Positions 45,521 through 58,394 are shown, counted from the first letter of the stretch. The stretch is 64,000 nt of DNA from Isoetes taiwanensis (GCA_021234155.1 JAJEKV010000181.1:188001-252000); one strand, 5' to 3'. A program made the numbers and translations. The notes: generated by a model from the letters alone, not told the origin.

Positions 45521-47098
45521 TGTGACGCGTTCGGCCACGGTATACGGTCCCGGACGATACCGCATCGCCAAGCGCCAGCATTACCGCCATCCCGACCGAC
45601 GCGTAATACGACGCGTAGTTAGGGCGAGTAGCCCCTAGGGGGCAACTTGCAAGGTATGTGCATTTATTAATGTGCACATTTACCAATGTGCACATTTATC
45701 TAGGTGCACATTTTCCCATGTGGACACCTTTATGCCACCTAACCATTAAAGGCAAGTGGGCCATACCCAATTATCCCACATGCTTAAAGGGATAATTGGA
45801 AACCCTAGCCCTAAACCCTTGTCTATTTAGGTTAGAGAAACCCTAACTTGCTATTTTTCGTTCCTAGGGTTTTAGAACTCTGTTTTGGCCGCCCCAGGAG
45901 TCAAAACCGCCTCCCAGACTCTGTCTGAGCGAATTGCACCATTAGTTTTCCTTGATTCGAGCAGTTCAGCAGGATGGTCGAGCTCAGGTCAGGAGGAGCA
46001 ACCCAAGGATCAGGTATTTAGTCAATTTAATAGCCTAAACCGTCTTCAGTCTTTGTATCAATAGGTTTAGCCTATTAAATTGCCCATGGTAGCCATCTAG
46101 ATTCTCAGATCCCAGACACTAACTAAAGAACCTAACTCTATGATATAGATTAGATCTAGTTCTTTAGTTCTTCTGTGATGTACATGGATAAAGTGTCTCT
46201 GTGAACTCCTTGTATTGGGAAGGGGGGTAGAGGCCCTAAAGCTTGGTAGTTGATGCTCCTAGAGTAGCCTCTCTAGCACACTATAGATTCGGCCTGTGCA
46301 CAAGAACCACACCTGGTTGTGGGTGAAGGGGCCAGACAGGCTAAGAAGGAGGTTCGTGTTCTGACTCTTGAACGATCCCTCTGGTGTGTAAGGCCTACCG
46401 GGGATCATTGTGACTAGGACCTAGGTCTAATGGCTTACCACTGAGTGCGGGTAAGGCATGGACTCGACACCCGTGAAGTGGTGTTCACTTTCCAGTGGGT
46501 TCAGTCGAATAAGGGCAGTGGCCCTCTAGTTGCCTTGAGTCAGCATGTAGACCTCTGGAGGGAGTGATCCCTACCTGCCCCGTCGGAACTGGGGAGATGC
46601 AACCCAGGAATAGCCCTTTTGGCTATGCATCCGGCGGGCTACAGTCAGGTCCCAACACTTCTCAGCCTACTCTGCAAAGTGTGCACAGGAGGGGCGGATG
46701 GAATGGACAACCCTATGCCATGTTCTCATGCCAGCCAAATCCATTGCCATGAATTCTGTCTGCAATGAACTCTGGAGACCCAAGCCGTCAGTCATCCCTT
46801 TGAGTCTGAGCCTTGGGTAGGAACCCCTATGTATGATGCTGATCATTGTCTATGCAGATGTTGATGCACCACCCTTCTGGGTGGATATGTGATTATGTTG
46901 TTTATTGACATGTATGTTTACGCTTCCGCAGCTAGGTAGGCCCTGAGGGAGATAGGGTAAAATGACCCCTTCACTCTTCCCACTGGGACTCGTTACGGGT
47001 GCAGTGATATGTGGAGGGCCATGTATCAGTGCTGGTATGGGGGATGAACTCCTGTTTGTATACGGTGAGTGCACCGTATACGAGTAGGGGACGTCACA
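45521..47098 (+). repeat. 3' LTR (1578 bp)
   Basis: It begins TGTGACGCG and ends CGTCACA, with TGCGA duplicated next to it. It is the intact version of the 5' LTR and shows the undisturbed transposon target site (TTTGTATACGG at 47055-47065). It carries the telobox-like motif (45800-45818) and the terminal palindrome (47058-47081). Confidence 0.95.
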
Positions 47099-47103
47099 TG
47101 CGA
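47099..47103. repeat. 5-bp target-site duplication of the gypsy element, right copy
   Basis: TGCGA, identical to 25245-25249. Confidence 0.9.
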
Positions 47104-47178
47104 CAAAGATAATACCTCATGCACAATAACTCAATATAGTCCACATCTAGAGAAAGATAAGCATCAAAAATAAAAAAT

Positions 47179-47285
47179 GATCCAATAGAAACCCATGTCA
47201 CAAAATTGCAATGGAGTATCAAATGCAATATTTGGCACATCCAGACACAGCTAAATAGCAAATATGCAAATGATGTATAATAATA
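47179..47285. repeat. Fourth copy of the 105-bp repeat unit
   Basis: It shares CCAATAGAAACCCATGTCAC and ATTTGGCACATCCAGACA with the copies at 24169-25032. A shorter fifth copy lies at 50026-50096. Confidence 0.75.
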
Positions 47286-47444
47286 GCGCTGGGAAAATGT
47301 AAACTGTACAGAAGAACTTCAAGAACATGACGCCAAACTGCAACTTGCCAAATAGGATATGTGTGCGATGAATAAGGGAGGAGATTGAGGTAGAAGTGGC
47401 AAATATGTCAGCACAAATTAAGAGGAAAGTCAAGAAGGAAGGTT

Positions 47445-47910
47445 TAGGTCTGGTTCAGGTTAGCAGCGTAGAAATGGGTGTTGATGTCATAAGAAAAATA
47501 ATACCACATGCCTAAAGCCATGACAAATGCCCCAAAATGAATAATACTCTTACAAACGAGGGACGAAATTGAGGGAGAGGTTGTAGACATGTTAGCACAA
47601 GACAAGAGCAAGGTTAAGATGAAAAATTGAGATAAAGGTTAATGTGAATCATCGTAAATCGAGCAAAAATGAGGCTTAAGTAGTCAAAGGTGAGGTTATG
47701 GGTTATGGCCAATAAAAAGGAGAAGATGGAGGTCAAAAGTGCCAATGTCAGGGTGGAATGCAAGGAGGTAAAAGGACCAATGAAAATACAATGACTAGGT
47801 AAAGTGGCGTATTATGAATAAAGCTAGGGCCATATGTATGGTCTGAAATACTACAGCAAAAAAAACAATGGACATGATAAATGAACCAAAAACACAATGA
47901 CTATCTGAAG
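47445..47910. repeat. Segmental duplicate A of a 440-470-bp block
   Basis: It matches 50243-50678 from GGTCTGGTTCAGGTTAGCAG to AAAAACACAATGACTAT with small indels. Neither copy is coding. Confidence 0.8.
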
Positions 47911-48203
47911 GTGTTAGAAAAATAAGAACGCATGTTGAAATGTAAAATATAAAAGAACGCTTTAAACACGCATCCGAAATAGAAGACCGCATGACCTCTG
48001 CCAGAAAAAGTCTAAAACACGATCGCCTCAATAACAACATGAACAATGCTATAATCTCCAAAAGCTCATTAGATTAATATGTAGCATAATAACAGGGGGT
48101 TTTCTTTGTGTTTTTGTACGCTTTTCACTAAGGTTTTCCTATGATATCGTGATATATTCAAATGGATGTACTAATGCGTACATCTAGAGTGCACCATTTC
48201 TGA
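47911..48203. other. Non-coding stretch, nothing recognised
   Basis: AT-rich sequence between two repeats. Confidence 0.5.
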
Positions 48204-48405
48204 GCCATTGATTTTAGCCTTTTTTTTTTCAATGGTCAATAACCAATGGCTCACAACAAAAGCCCTTTTTTTTGTGCGTGTGGTGCATAATGGGCACATG
48301 AAGGGCCATTGATTTTAGCCTTTTTTTCCAATGGTCAACAACCAATGGCTCACAACAAAAGCCCTCTTTTTGTGTGTGTGGTGTATAATGGGCACATGAA
48401 GGGCT
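48204..48405. repeat. 101-bp tandem duplication
   Basis: Copies at 48204-48304 and 48305-48405 both start GCCATTGATTTTAGCC and contain AACCAATGGCTCACAACAAA. They differ mainly in T-run lengths. Confidence 0.85.
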
Positions 48406-49083
48406 TGAAGGGCGCATGTAGTGCAGTTTCCCCGATGGCAACACATTTCTTATCATAACTTTTGATCCAGAGCTCTGCTTGAGATGATTTTTATTGTGTC
48501 GGAAAGCTCTCTCCGAGATCTTTTTGATAGTGTATGATATGGATATGTTTGGTTAAGTTATTTATGCTAAAACGACAATTTTTCGGCCGGGTTTGGTAGG
48601 CTTTCACATCCTACTAGCTGATTAATACAGGATTGCGCTATCGGATATTGTTTTATGGCTCATTCCGAATGAAGCTTGCAAAAAATTACCATGCATTTTT
48701 AGATTTTGAGGCAGTTATTAAACAAATTTCAAGGCTTCTAGATCCTTGTGCTAATAAGCAGAAAAGTTTCCCACTTTGGTTTCTCACCACAAGAATCCAT
48801 GGAGGCCAAAGGTTGTTGTTAAATTACAGTTGAAAAATGTTTGTATATGGGTGTTGCAAACTTTATGACTTTCAGAATAATGGGATCAATCTGCTCTATC
48901 TTTATGGTAACTTTTACTTATGTTTTATTTGTTTTATTGTGATCAAATTCAAAAACTACAGGTGATGAAAGCCTCAAATGAATTCTAGTTTTTTTCTGGT
49001 TTGAATTATAAATTTTTTGTCACACCGGGGTGTGACGTCCCCTAAGGCCCTGAAGGGGCAAAAAAAAAATTTTTGCAACACAA
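48406..49083. other. Non-coding stretch
   Basis: No gene is seen. A small palindrome GTCACACCGGGGTGTGAC occurs near 49019-49036, next to the long inverted repeat, and could be a degraded LTR edge (TGTGACGTCCCC). Confidence 0.4.
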
Positions 49084-49704
49084 ACCATTAACATCCAACA
49101 TATAAAAATTAAATCCCCCAACACATAACAACCACATAACAACCCCATTGACATTAACAACCAACACATAACTACTATTGACGTTAATTAACCACAACCA
49201 TTGGGTCCAACACATTTAAATTAAAATCCCCCTTAAACCCCCTTTGGTTTGGGTGCATATTCACACGGGAGGTGACGTAGGGCAGCGAGAGCCCTCATAA
49301 TTGTATTTTGCACGTACGAAATCAACACCATATGGTATTCCGCTTGAAATCTTATAGTATTTTGCGAATCTTGTTATATAATATAGCAAATTTTGTACTT
49401 GCATACCCCACAAATGAGGAACTTTACGTACGGTGTAGATTAAGGAATAAGGAGTGAATATGCCTATCCAACAGCTCTCGTTGCCCGAAGTCACCCCCCG
49501 TGTGAATATGCACCCAAACCAAAGGGGGTTTAAGGGGGATTTTAATTTAAATGTGTTGGACCCAATGGTTGTGTTAATTAACGTCAATGGTAGTTATGTG
49601 TTGGTTGTTAATGTCAATGGTTGTTATGTGTTGGTTGTTATGTGGTTGTTATGTGGTTGTTATGTGTTGGGGGATTTAATTTTTATATGTTGGATGTTAA
49701 TGGT
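49084..49704. repeat. Long inverted repeat (arms about 190 and 215 bp) around a 213-bp spacer
   Basis: Left arm 49084-49276 is the reverse complement of right arm 49490-49704 with few mismatches. The right arm has extra GTTATGTGGTTGTTATGTG repeats. Inner ends are GGTGAC/GTCACC. It is either a foldback element (MITE-like) or a transcribed hairpin. The arms hold no gene. Confidence 0.85.
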
Positions 49705-50242
49705 ATGGTAGTTATGTGTTGGTTGTTAATGTCAATGGTTGTTATGTGTTGGTTGTTATGTGGTTGTCAATGGTAGTTATATACTTACAGAAAGCAGAAG
49801 ACGAAGAATGATCGAGTTAGCAAGGCAAAATAATGGATGAAGCTCCCCATAACTTAAAAATCAAGGAAAGAATATACAATATGAGAATACTACATGAAGT
49901 CTAAAACAACTAGGTGAATATGCTTCAAAGGATAAATATGTTGCAAAGGAGCTCTCAAATGCAAAACATGACAAATTGCAAAAAAAAAAAATGGCAAAGA
50001 GAAGAATGTCAGAATGAGTATAAGGGAGTGCCAAACGCAATATTTGGCATATCCAGAGAAAGCTAAATAGCAAATAGGCAAATGACGTCTAATGATAGGG
50101 CCAGAAAAACCAAAAAACTGTAAAGAACAATTTCAAGAACATGACGCCAAAGTAGGTGCCAAATAGGACTTGGTTGCCCCTAGCAAAGAGGGTCATAAGA
50201 TCTGTGCAATGGTTTGGAACAAGAATAGGAGAGCGAGGGTGT

Positions 50243-50678
50243 AAAGGTCTGGTTCAGGTTAGCAGCGTAGAAATGTGTGTTGATGTCATAAGAAAAAAAA
50301 TACCACGTGCCTAAAACCATGACAAAATGCCCCAAAATGAATTTACTGACGAGATTGTGGAAGAGGTTGTAGACATGTTAGCGCAACTCAAGAGCAAGGT
50401 TAAGATGAAAAATTGAGATGAAGGTTAATGTGGCTTAAGTAGTCAAAGGTGAGGTTATGGCCAATGAAAAGGAGAAGATGGAGGTCAAAGTGCCTAGGTC
50501 AGGGTGGAGTGCAAGGAGGTGAGCCATATAGTAGAAAAGGACAAATAAAAATATAATGGCTAGGTAAAGTGACGTATTATGAATAAAGCTAGGGCCATAC
50601 GTATGGTCTGAAATAATAAAGCAAAAAAAAATTAATGGACATGATAAATGAATCAAAAACACAATGACTATATGAAGG
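50243..50678. repeat. Segmental duplicate B of the 440-470-bp block
   Basis: Copy of 47445-47910. A shortened copy of the 105-bp repeat (50026-50096) precedes it, in the same order as on the left, so a larger unit was duplicated. Confidence 0.8.
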
Positions 50679-53173
50679 GACATGTTAGTAGCAAAATGAT
50701 CCATGGAAAGTGTTAGCTACTAAAAAAGAGAGAGTTGAGATGTTAGTTGCAGACAAATTCGAGACAAAAAAACATATGTAGCTATGGCAGCCAACCACAA
50801 CATTTGATCACCTATGGTCATCATGATGGTCTATTAGAATAATGCTTTTATAATTATGCAAGTAATCTTCTAATGGACAAGCCAAGGACAAATCAAAGTG
50901 CAAATAAACTAAGACTGAGGAAGGAGCCATATATGGCAAGGAAAAAAATGCCCCAACCCAAATATAACACCACATGAAAGCAAAAGCAACGTTAACCACG
51001 TTATGTGTAGGTTAGAAATAAAACTTTTAACTAACAAAACGCTAAAGTTAGCAGAAGGTTCCGAATATTGCCCACAAAAACAAAAGAGGATCTTCCCTAA
51101 GAATGAGGAGGCCTCTAGCAAAATAGATCACGCGAAAGAGTATTGCAAAAAATAGAATACCCAATATCCGAAACGCAACGTGCACAAGGAGAAACAATTC
51201 CGAGGTAACCTTCAACTCCAATTGCAAAAATGTCAAACTCATAATATATTTACCAAACATTTCCTAAAAAGTAAAACAAAGCATGCCAACGTTTGAGGTC
51301 CAATTGCATGAATGCAGAGAAAAGAATGCCTACCAATATGTGACGTCCACCTTCCAAAAATGGCCAAATTTAGATGCATCAGTTCCAATTGTGAATGTAA
51401 AGACATGCATAAGTCTCAAACACAATGGAGGAAGCAACAATATGACTAGTTCTAAAATTATGTTCCCAAGAATATCCGAACATATAAACAGATGCACAAG
51501 AGTTGAAATGCCTCACGGCATCCACAAGTCAAGTAGCAATATCTTAAACAATGAGATGGCACACCAGATGGACCTGCATAAGACTATCACAACTTAGGAA
51601 AAGGCCGAAAGGAGATACAATACCCAGAAACAACATAAATATGGCATAGCCTAGACGCAAGATTAAAAATAATAACAATACAGATCTAGGAGGGATACCA
51701 GACGAATGTACCCCTCACACAAAGGGCAAAATAAGACAGGCCGATCCCCATCGGTTTGAGTTTCTGTATAAGCCGAAGCATGGAAGCAAATCGGCATCCC
51801 TGGCATTGGTGTAAGCTTGCGCATGGAAGGAAATTGGAAGCAAGAAATTCAGCATCTATGCCCCCTGATGCAAGAATCACAGAGCAGAGAAGTGTCGTGG
51901 GCTGATACTGATGGCGGAGAGCCTGGGCAAATTAAGAAAAGAAAGAACAAGAAAAGCTGAGGCTGCCAAGTGGTATCATTGAAAATCGGTGAAGCAAATG
52001 TTGCAAGCAGCTCCATCCCTACTCCATTCCTGCGCATGCCCAGCCAGCCTGCCCGAAATCCAACCTAACAGATAAGAATGGAAAAAGGAAGCTCAGATCT
52101 GGATTCTGAGAAAAAATCAATGGCTTAGGCTTAGGCTGTAGTCATCGGGAAAATTAGCAGGAGCAAGGAGACACAAATCCAAGGAAAAAGGGTTTGAACG
52201 AGGAAGCTGGAAATAGGAAAAGATGTAAAATGGAAAGCGCATGAATCAGGGTCCAAGGCAATGGCGTACAGCCACCAAGATGTCGAATCTGCCTTCAGGG
52301 AGCGAAGCCAAAAATAGGAAAAAGTTTGCGACCTTTTTCTTCACAGCCGAGCTGCTATAAAATGGGCGGACCAGCGACAATTCAGCATCCATACTCCTGC
52401 CAATGCTCCAGTGACCACGTCCACTCAAGATACGGCTCTGCACAGCTCAGGTGTCCCGCCTTGACCAATGGGTTCCAGCTTCTAGAATTTCCGTTCGAAG
52501 AACGAAATAGAGGCGACAAAGAAGAGGCTGAGAACGAAAACTGTAACAGAAAACACACTCATGAATCGGCAATTAAAATGGTCGGGAATTGCCTTGGCCA
52601 TGCTGGATCTAGACAAGTACAGAGGATAGGATGGGGAAAAGGAAGGAAACTAAGCCAGAGAGCATGCTCTGATTAGTTAACACAGCCGAATCCAGCTCTG
52701 CATCGAAAAACCTTGTGCTGCAAGACCAATCATATAATCTGCCAGCTTTCATGCAAAAATCCGATTCCTGCGACAACAAATAACTAATGTAGCACAAGGA
52801 AGAGGAAACAGTTAGCATGGCTTGTCAATTGAATCGATCACCGACCAACCAATATACCTCGACCAATATACCTCAGATGCACCAAATTTGTGCTGCTCCA
52901 TAGCTAACTGCATGTATCAATATCAACAGAAAAACCCATACCTTCCAAAATCTTCGGTCTGATGCACATAGCCAGAATGGCCTTTACCACTACATACAGA
53001 GAGCATAAAGAACCTGCTGCTACAGATGCCTGCTAAAAAGTTCTCTGGCACCCGCTATAATGCGCCCGCTAACAATCAAATATGTACTTTTATGGTGAGA
53101 ATCCAAGAATAGAATCGTGTAAGGAAGTGGAAGAGTGAGAAGAAAGACTAAAGGAGGGGCAGGGAAAAGAAGA
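50679..53173. other. Non-coding stretch, nothing recognised
   Basis: Open frames of 60-116 codons occur on both strands without recognisable domains. The stretch probably belongs to the same older repeat block. Confidence 0.4.
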
Positions 53174-53303
53174 GGGAAGCAATGAGAATGGAAGAAGTGA
53201 TGCTGTGAGAAGACGCCGATAACCGGTCCCGAATGGAGAAGAGCCTTATATAATGGCTCGTCCCTGCCCAGAATGACGATCTGATGGCTCGGATCGATGC
53301 GAT
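53174..53303 (+). repeat. 130-bp repeat with TATA-like motif and hairpin, right copy
   Basis: Same length and orientation as 23558-23687. The TATA-like part here reads CCTTATATAATGG, and the hairpin has one mismatch. Confidence 0.75.
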
Positions 53304-56239
53304 AATCTATAGTCATTATGGAGGTGTAAGTGATTGAGGTGGCACAATACCAGTAGCACAATGTACTTAATGGATATAATGAAAACTTGCTTTCACACTA
53401 ACACATGTTAGGATTTGGTTAAATTTTAACTATGGTTAACTTAACCAGGACACTTTCATACTGATAATAGTCAAGTTAAGTTAAAACTTTAAAGTTGCAT
53501 TTAATCAAAGTGGGTTAGATTCTGATGTTTAGAAGTCATGCAGGAAAATGGAACTCATATCATACCGAGGATCTGTAAAACAGAGGCACAAAAGGTAATG
53601 AAGCTTCAAATTAAAACAGATTAGCCTACAAACGTGCAAAATAAGCTTCAAAATCAATCTGGAACAACAATTTGATCTAAAATACAGTAGCTCTTATACC
53701 ACATATCTGTGTGAGAGGTTTTCAAAATAAACGTCCCATCATAGCTGTCGTGACTTAGAGTAGGGATTCCCGTGTAGCCCAGAACCATAGCCAACAGAGG
53801 AAAAAACACTCCAACATCTGGATATATGCAAATTTCTTCCCTCCATTAATCGCAATGAGGGAGAGGCAATAGAAGAAGGAACTTGGGCAATAGAAGAAGA
53901 AAGATGCAAGGGATCGGTTCAAGATTTGAATAGAAATGTAGAATACCTTTGAAAACTGCAAACATGTGCATGAGATTCATAAAAATTTCCTATGTGAAGC
54001 TGTTGCCCGATTGTGCAGGTGGGTACGATTGTAACTGGGCTGCAAGGCCTTTCAAAAGGATCCGATGTCTTGCAATTGAATCCATGAAGCTTTGCAAATG
54101 CGTCCCCTCAATTTCTTTCTATTTTTTGTCGGCCATGCCTTTCCACCAAAAGCAAAGTGCCATTTTTTCTAATTTTTTCTCAATAGCGACACCTCCAACA
54201 TCAAGAGAGAAGGGAAGGGGTGGTGCCTTTCCTTACTGAAGAAGACTGCCGAAGACGGAAGAAGGGCCTAAAACCGGCCGCTTAAATGGCATAACGGGAT
54301 GGATTTGCCGTTGCCGCCACAAAGTCCTATAGGATCCGGCAAATGCATAGAGTAGAGTAGGGGATTGCTTCCAAAGCAAGAAAGCTTGTCGCCACATGAA
54401 GTAAAAATATACTATCATTTTTTGTTTAATTTTCATTTATGCTTTTTCCAAGGACACGTGTCTCTCTTATGTTTTTTCCTGGCGAAAAAATAGTACCCTC
54501 AAATAAAAAATGACACTGCCTTATATATGTTTAGAAAAGAAATCTAATTAAAACACAATTTATAAGTTTACAATGAATTATTTTAAAATCAACCCTTTTA
54601 ATTTGGGATTTTCCAGTTTGGTGAGAATGTTTTTGGAATATTTCTAAAGCATGATTTCCTAAGATTCTTTGTATTTTGGTCGCCAGAAAACATCCGCCTG
54701 ATTCCAGAAATTGGAAAGTTTTTTCTCCTATGATTTGGCCAAAGGCTTAATCTTACCAGATTTGACTCCACAAATTGAGACGTCCAAGAGAGGGCATGAC
54801 TGACATGCAATTTGAACGTGTCAATATACCAGTTTCTTTTGTGTTCAAGGCCGGTCTAGATAGGCTTCAGACATGCTGATTAAACAGAGGTATGGACAGT
54901 TTAGGTTGAAAGCGCTTATTCTTTCTAGGTTTTGGTCGTCACAGGTTTAAGGAAGGTCGGGGATGTTACGAACCTAATGTAATCCGGCATCATTCTATGA
55001 TCCCCTTGCTCCTCTAAACACCTTGGCTATGTGTGAGAACTAGGTCTATGTACATGCTTCCAGTTTTCTGGTTTTTCCATAATCAATCCCCCATTCTCAA
55101 TTCTGTGTATTATGATGCAAATCGCGTTTCAGATATTTCATACCGTTTTTTCTTTCTCTAAAATATATCTTGGGCTCCATGTGTTTGCCCTGGGATCCAT
55201 TTGTTTGCCCTGGATTCTAATTCTATGAAGTTATTTGTTATTTATAGGCATTTATCTATGAGCTTGGGATGCAAGATTCTGAGCCGTGACATTTTAAAAG
55301 ACCTGAAAAGTTCTATTTGAGGCGTTTGCAAAGTATCATTCTTAGGCATGTTATGGAGAGAAAATTCACAGGCCTTCATTTTGTTGCATCAGTTCGAATT
55401 GGAATCTTCTTTAACAGAATATTCATACTGGGAATATGCAGAGCAGAGCAGGTTTGATATCAAGTGAATAAGTCTTTCATTTCCATTTCCTAAGTGTTTG
55501 TTCACGTTATCTTGCTATTTTGCTCGTGTCCTACGATCTTGTGTAATTAATGCAATTGTTGAATGAAAATATGATTTGCCCAAGACTATGGTCAATGAGT
55601 AAGTTTATATTTGTGGCTCATTTTGGGCTATTTGAGAAAGGGATTCTGTTGGGATGTTAATAGCATAATTTGCATTTGAAGCCTCATTTTGGGATATTTG
55701 AGGAAGTGGTTCTAAGGGATGTTAACATGGCATACTGTGCATTTGAAGCCTTAGTTTAGTGCATCTGGAGCAAGAGAAAAGAAGGTATATCTATGCATAA
55801 TAAGATGTGATTTCCATTTTACCATTAATGGAATGCAGATAGGAAAGACATAGTGTGATGTGTTCCACACTTCCATTTCTCTGGGCTACCTGCGATGCTC
55901 TTTGAAGGTATGGATTGTCTTTGACTTTTTGTTTGATATTTGGTCTGTGTTTCTTCATCTTCTATTTATCACTACGTTCTTGCATCTAATCTCTGCAGTT
56001 GCTCATAATTGTATGCTCATAGTTGTACGAGAGAAAAGGCACTTTTAGATTGCATCTGTTAGTTAGATTGCACTGTTAAAGATCTCTATTTTACTGTCGC
56101 TATATTTCCTTTCCTCATTGTGGATGTAGGCCTTTAAACATGGTTTAGATTGTACATTCTTCCTTCTTTATATTGGCTCTAATAATTACAGTTCATTTGG
56201 AGGTGTCGGTACAAGTAAAAGAATAAGTGTTGACTAGGA
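53304..56239. other. Non-coding stretch, nothing recognised
   Basis: No frame with a domain, no repeat of note and no RNA gene is seen. Confidence 0.45.
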
Positions 56240-56996
56240 TCTATATTATTGTTGATGCAAATGCAGAGGTGTGTTTGTTGGAAGTCGCATAGTGGACTTG
56301 ATGCATCTCAGTTTGTAGCATCGGCTTATGGGCTTCTAGCGCTTCAGGACACATTGCCGCCTTCGGATAAGTGGTCACTTAAGCTTCCAGGGAGTAAGTG
56401 GCCCGCCATGTGGAAGTGGGCGTGGAATACATTGCCTCCTCCTAAAATCCGTACCCTTTTATGGCAGATCTTGCACCATAGCCTCAGGGTGAATGTCCGA
56501 GTACACAGGTTCAAGCCTCAGGTAGCGGAAACATGCCCTCTATGTGGGAGGCGCCGAGAGACCATTGAGCACTGCTTTGTCCTATGCACAGAGGTAGGGG
56601 CAGCTTGGTCCTGGGTGAGAGCCCTCTTTGGGTCTTCACTGTGCAGTCAGAAGCTTCTCATGGGAGTCTTTCCTAGCAGTTGGTCAGTGGCCAAGCAGCA
56701 GGCGTTCCATTTATGCAGAGCTTGGCTTCTGTGGTTGATTTGGAAAAGACGGAGAGCGAAGGTCTTCCAGAATGCAGTGCTTAGCCCTTTTCGGTTGGTT
56801 CCGATCTTGAGGCATAAGTTGTGGCAGGCTTACCAAGTCTCAAGCTTGTCTGGCACGGTTAAGCGGGAAATTTGGTCGACATTCCTACAGATTGTGAATC
56901 ATGATGGGCACTTCATTTCTTAGCACCACACTTATCATTGTACTTGATCACATTCTAGTGGTTTAATATATTCCTATATTCATCAAAAAAAAAAAA
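56240..56996 (+). pseudogene. 5'-truncated L1-type LINE 3' end with poly-A
   Basis: The frame 56249-56923 encodes the C-terminal zinc-binding region that follows LINE reverse transcriptases: MWKWAWNTLPPPKIRTLLWQ, then ETCPLCGRRRETIEHCFVLC (pattern CxxC..H....C), then WLLWLIWKRRRAKVFQ. It is unbroken to its stop and is followed by about 60 bp and 12 A residues (56985-56996). TACAAGTA occurs both upstream near 56209 and after the A run near 57000, and might be the target duplication. Confidence 0.8.
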
Positions 56997-58394
56997 GATA
57001 CAAGTATGATAGTCTCCATATTATTGTCCTATAAAATCCCATGCTAAGTTAACCATCAACGCAAATTTTCTGTCTAACTGTATGATTATGGTATAGATCC
57101 TTCATTTGGGATGTGGTGATATAACATTGTTTGGGTATAAATTTCACAGTCAAGGAAGCATTGCATGATGTTGGAGTTCTAAGAAAATAAATAAATGTTG
57201 TGGCCATGTCACTTCAATTATTTGGATTGGAAGGTATGTCTTCTTATAGATGAATACTTCACTCAATGGAATCCTATAGATAATACAAAGCTTGCAATAG
57301 GAATGACATACCATGTAAAACATGCACAGATGCTTAAAAATATTTTCACGTAGAAGGTTTTATTTGAAGGAAGCTAGGTCTTGAAGTTTGCTATAGTTTG
57401 TGATATACGAGGATTGGATTTAACAGTAACAATGGTGAATTGTTGTTATCTTAAGCGAATGGGCAGAAATGATTGGAAACTTTCTATTTTAGGTTCTAGA
57501 ATGGCAGACACTCCTTTCTCAAGTATTAAATTCATGCCACATCTACTTAGGATGTTTTTGAGATCTAACTTAATTCTATATATTTCTATATAGCTTCTCT
57601 ATAGTTTCGAAGTTCTAAATCGAGGTAAATTTTTTTCTGTGTCCTGAGCAGTATTATCCTCTAGCTTTATCTGCAACTCTCTAGATCAAGACAAAATATC
57701 TGATCTATTTTAGGCCGGCATAGGCTGCTTCGATCTATCTATCTATAGCTATCACTATCTAGATAAGTAAATATTCTAACACTATGCCTTATGTCCTCCC
57801 AAGAACTGTATCTAAATAGATATTATGCATCATGCAGAATAAAATGACTCTCAATATCTGCTTTGTTTCTTGCCAAAACTGCATCTAGGATGATGATGAG
57901 ATTGAGGGCCCAATGAGCTATATTGCGAATACTGTAGCTACTCACTGTCTGAGGGTTGCTTTTTCCCTCTTGATCACGATTTTATTTCTTCTTCCAGATA
58001 TTTTTATTGAGCCAAAGTAAATAAAGACGATAAATTAATCTTCCTGCAGGGTTATCTAAAGCTATTTATTGAGATATGCTTTTGAGTCATTTGTCCTTTT
58101 GTCCTCCCCCCATACACATATGGCAATACCTGTTATGTATTCTTTATGGCTTTGTTTGAGAGGAAATCGATGAGAAAGCTTCAGACTTAATCAGGCCGAG
58201 GAGCAAAACGTCTCTACTTATTATTAGCTTATTGTTTAATTTAGGATGAATGTGCTCTGTGCAGAAGTTCAAAAGGGTTGATTGTCCAATCAATACATTT
58301 TATGGATGATGGTCAATGGTCAAAGCAGTTATACACATATAGATGCATGGAATAAAAGAATGATTAGTCATTAGTTTGATCAATGGTCTAGCTT
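56997..58394. other. Non-coding stretch, nothing recognised
   Basis: Only short frames are present, none with a domain. Confidence 0.45.

Larger units (their letters stand above)
25250..47098 (+). mobile_element. Ty3/gypsy chromovirus carrying a histone-H3-like gene, with a nested DNA transposon
   Basis: The order is: 5' LTR (split), tRNA-iMet primer-binding site, two hairpins, TATA, H3-like ORF1, two hairpins, TATA, ORF2, gag, protease, RT, RNase H, integrase, chromodomain, polypurine tract, 3' LTR. LTRs begin TGTGACG and end CGTCACA. A perfect 5-bp duplication (TGCGA) flanks it. Without the 8.85-kb insertion and its 4-bp duplication the element is about 13 kb. pol order RT-RH-IN plus a C-terminal chromodomain places it among chromoviruses. 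Two genes between the primer-binding site and gag are unusual. The coding part is GC-rich against AT-rich surroundings. gag-pol is broken, so this copy could move only with help. Confidence 0.95.
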
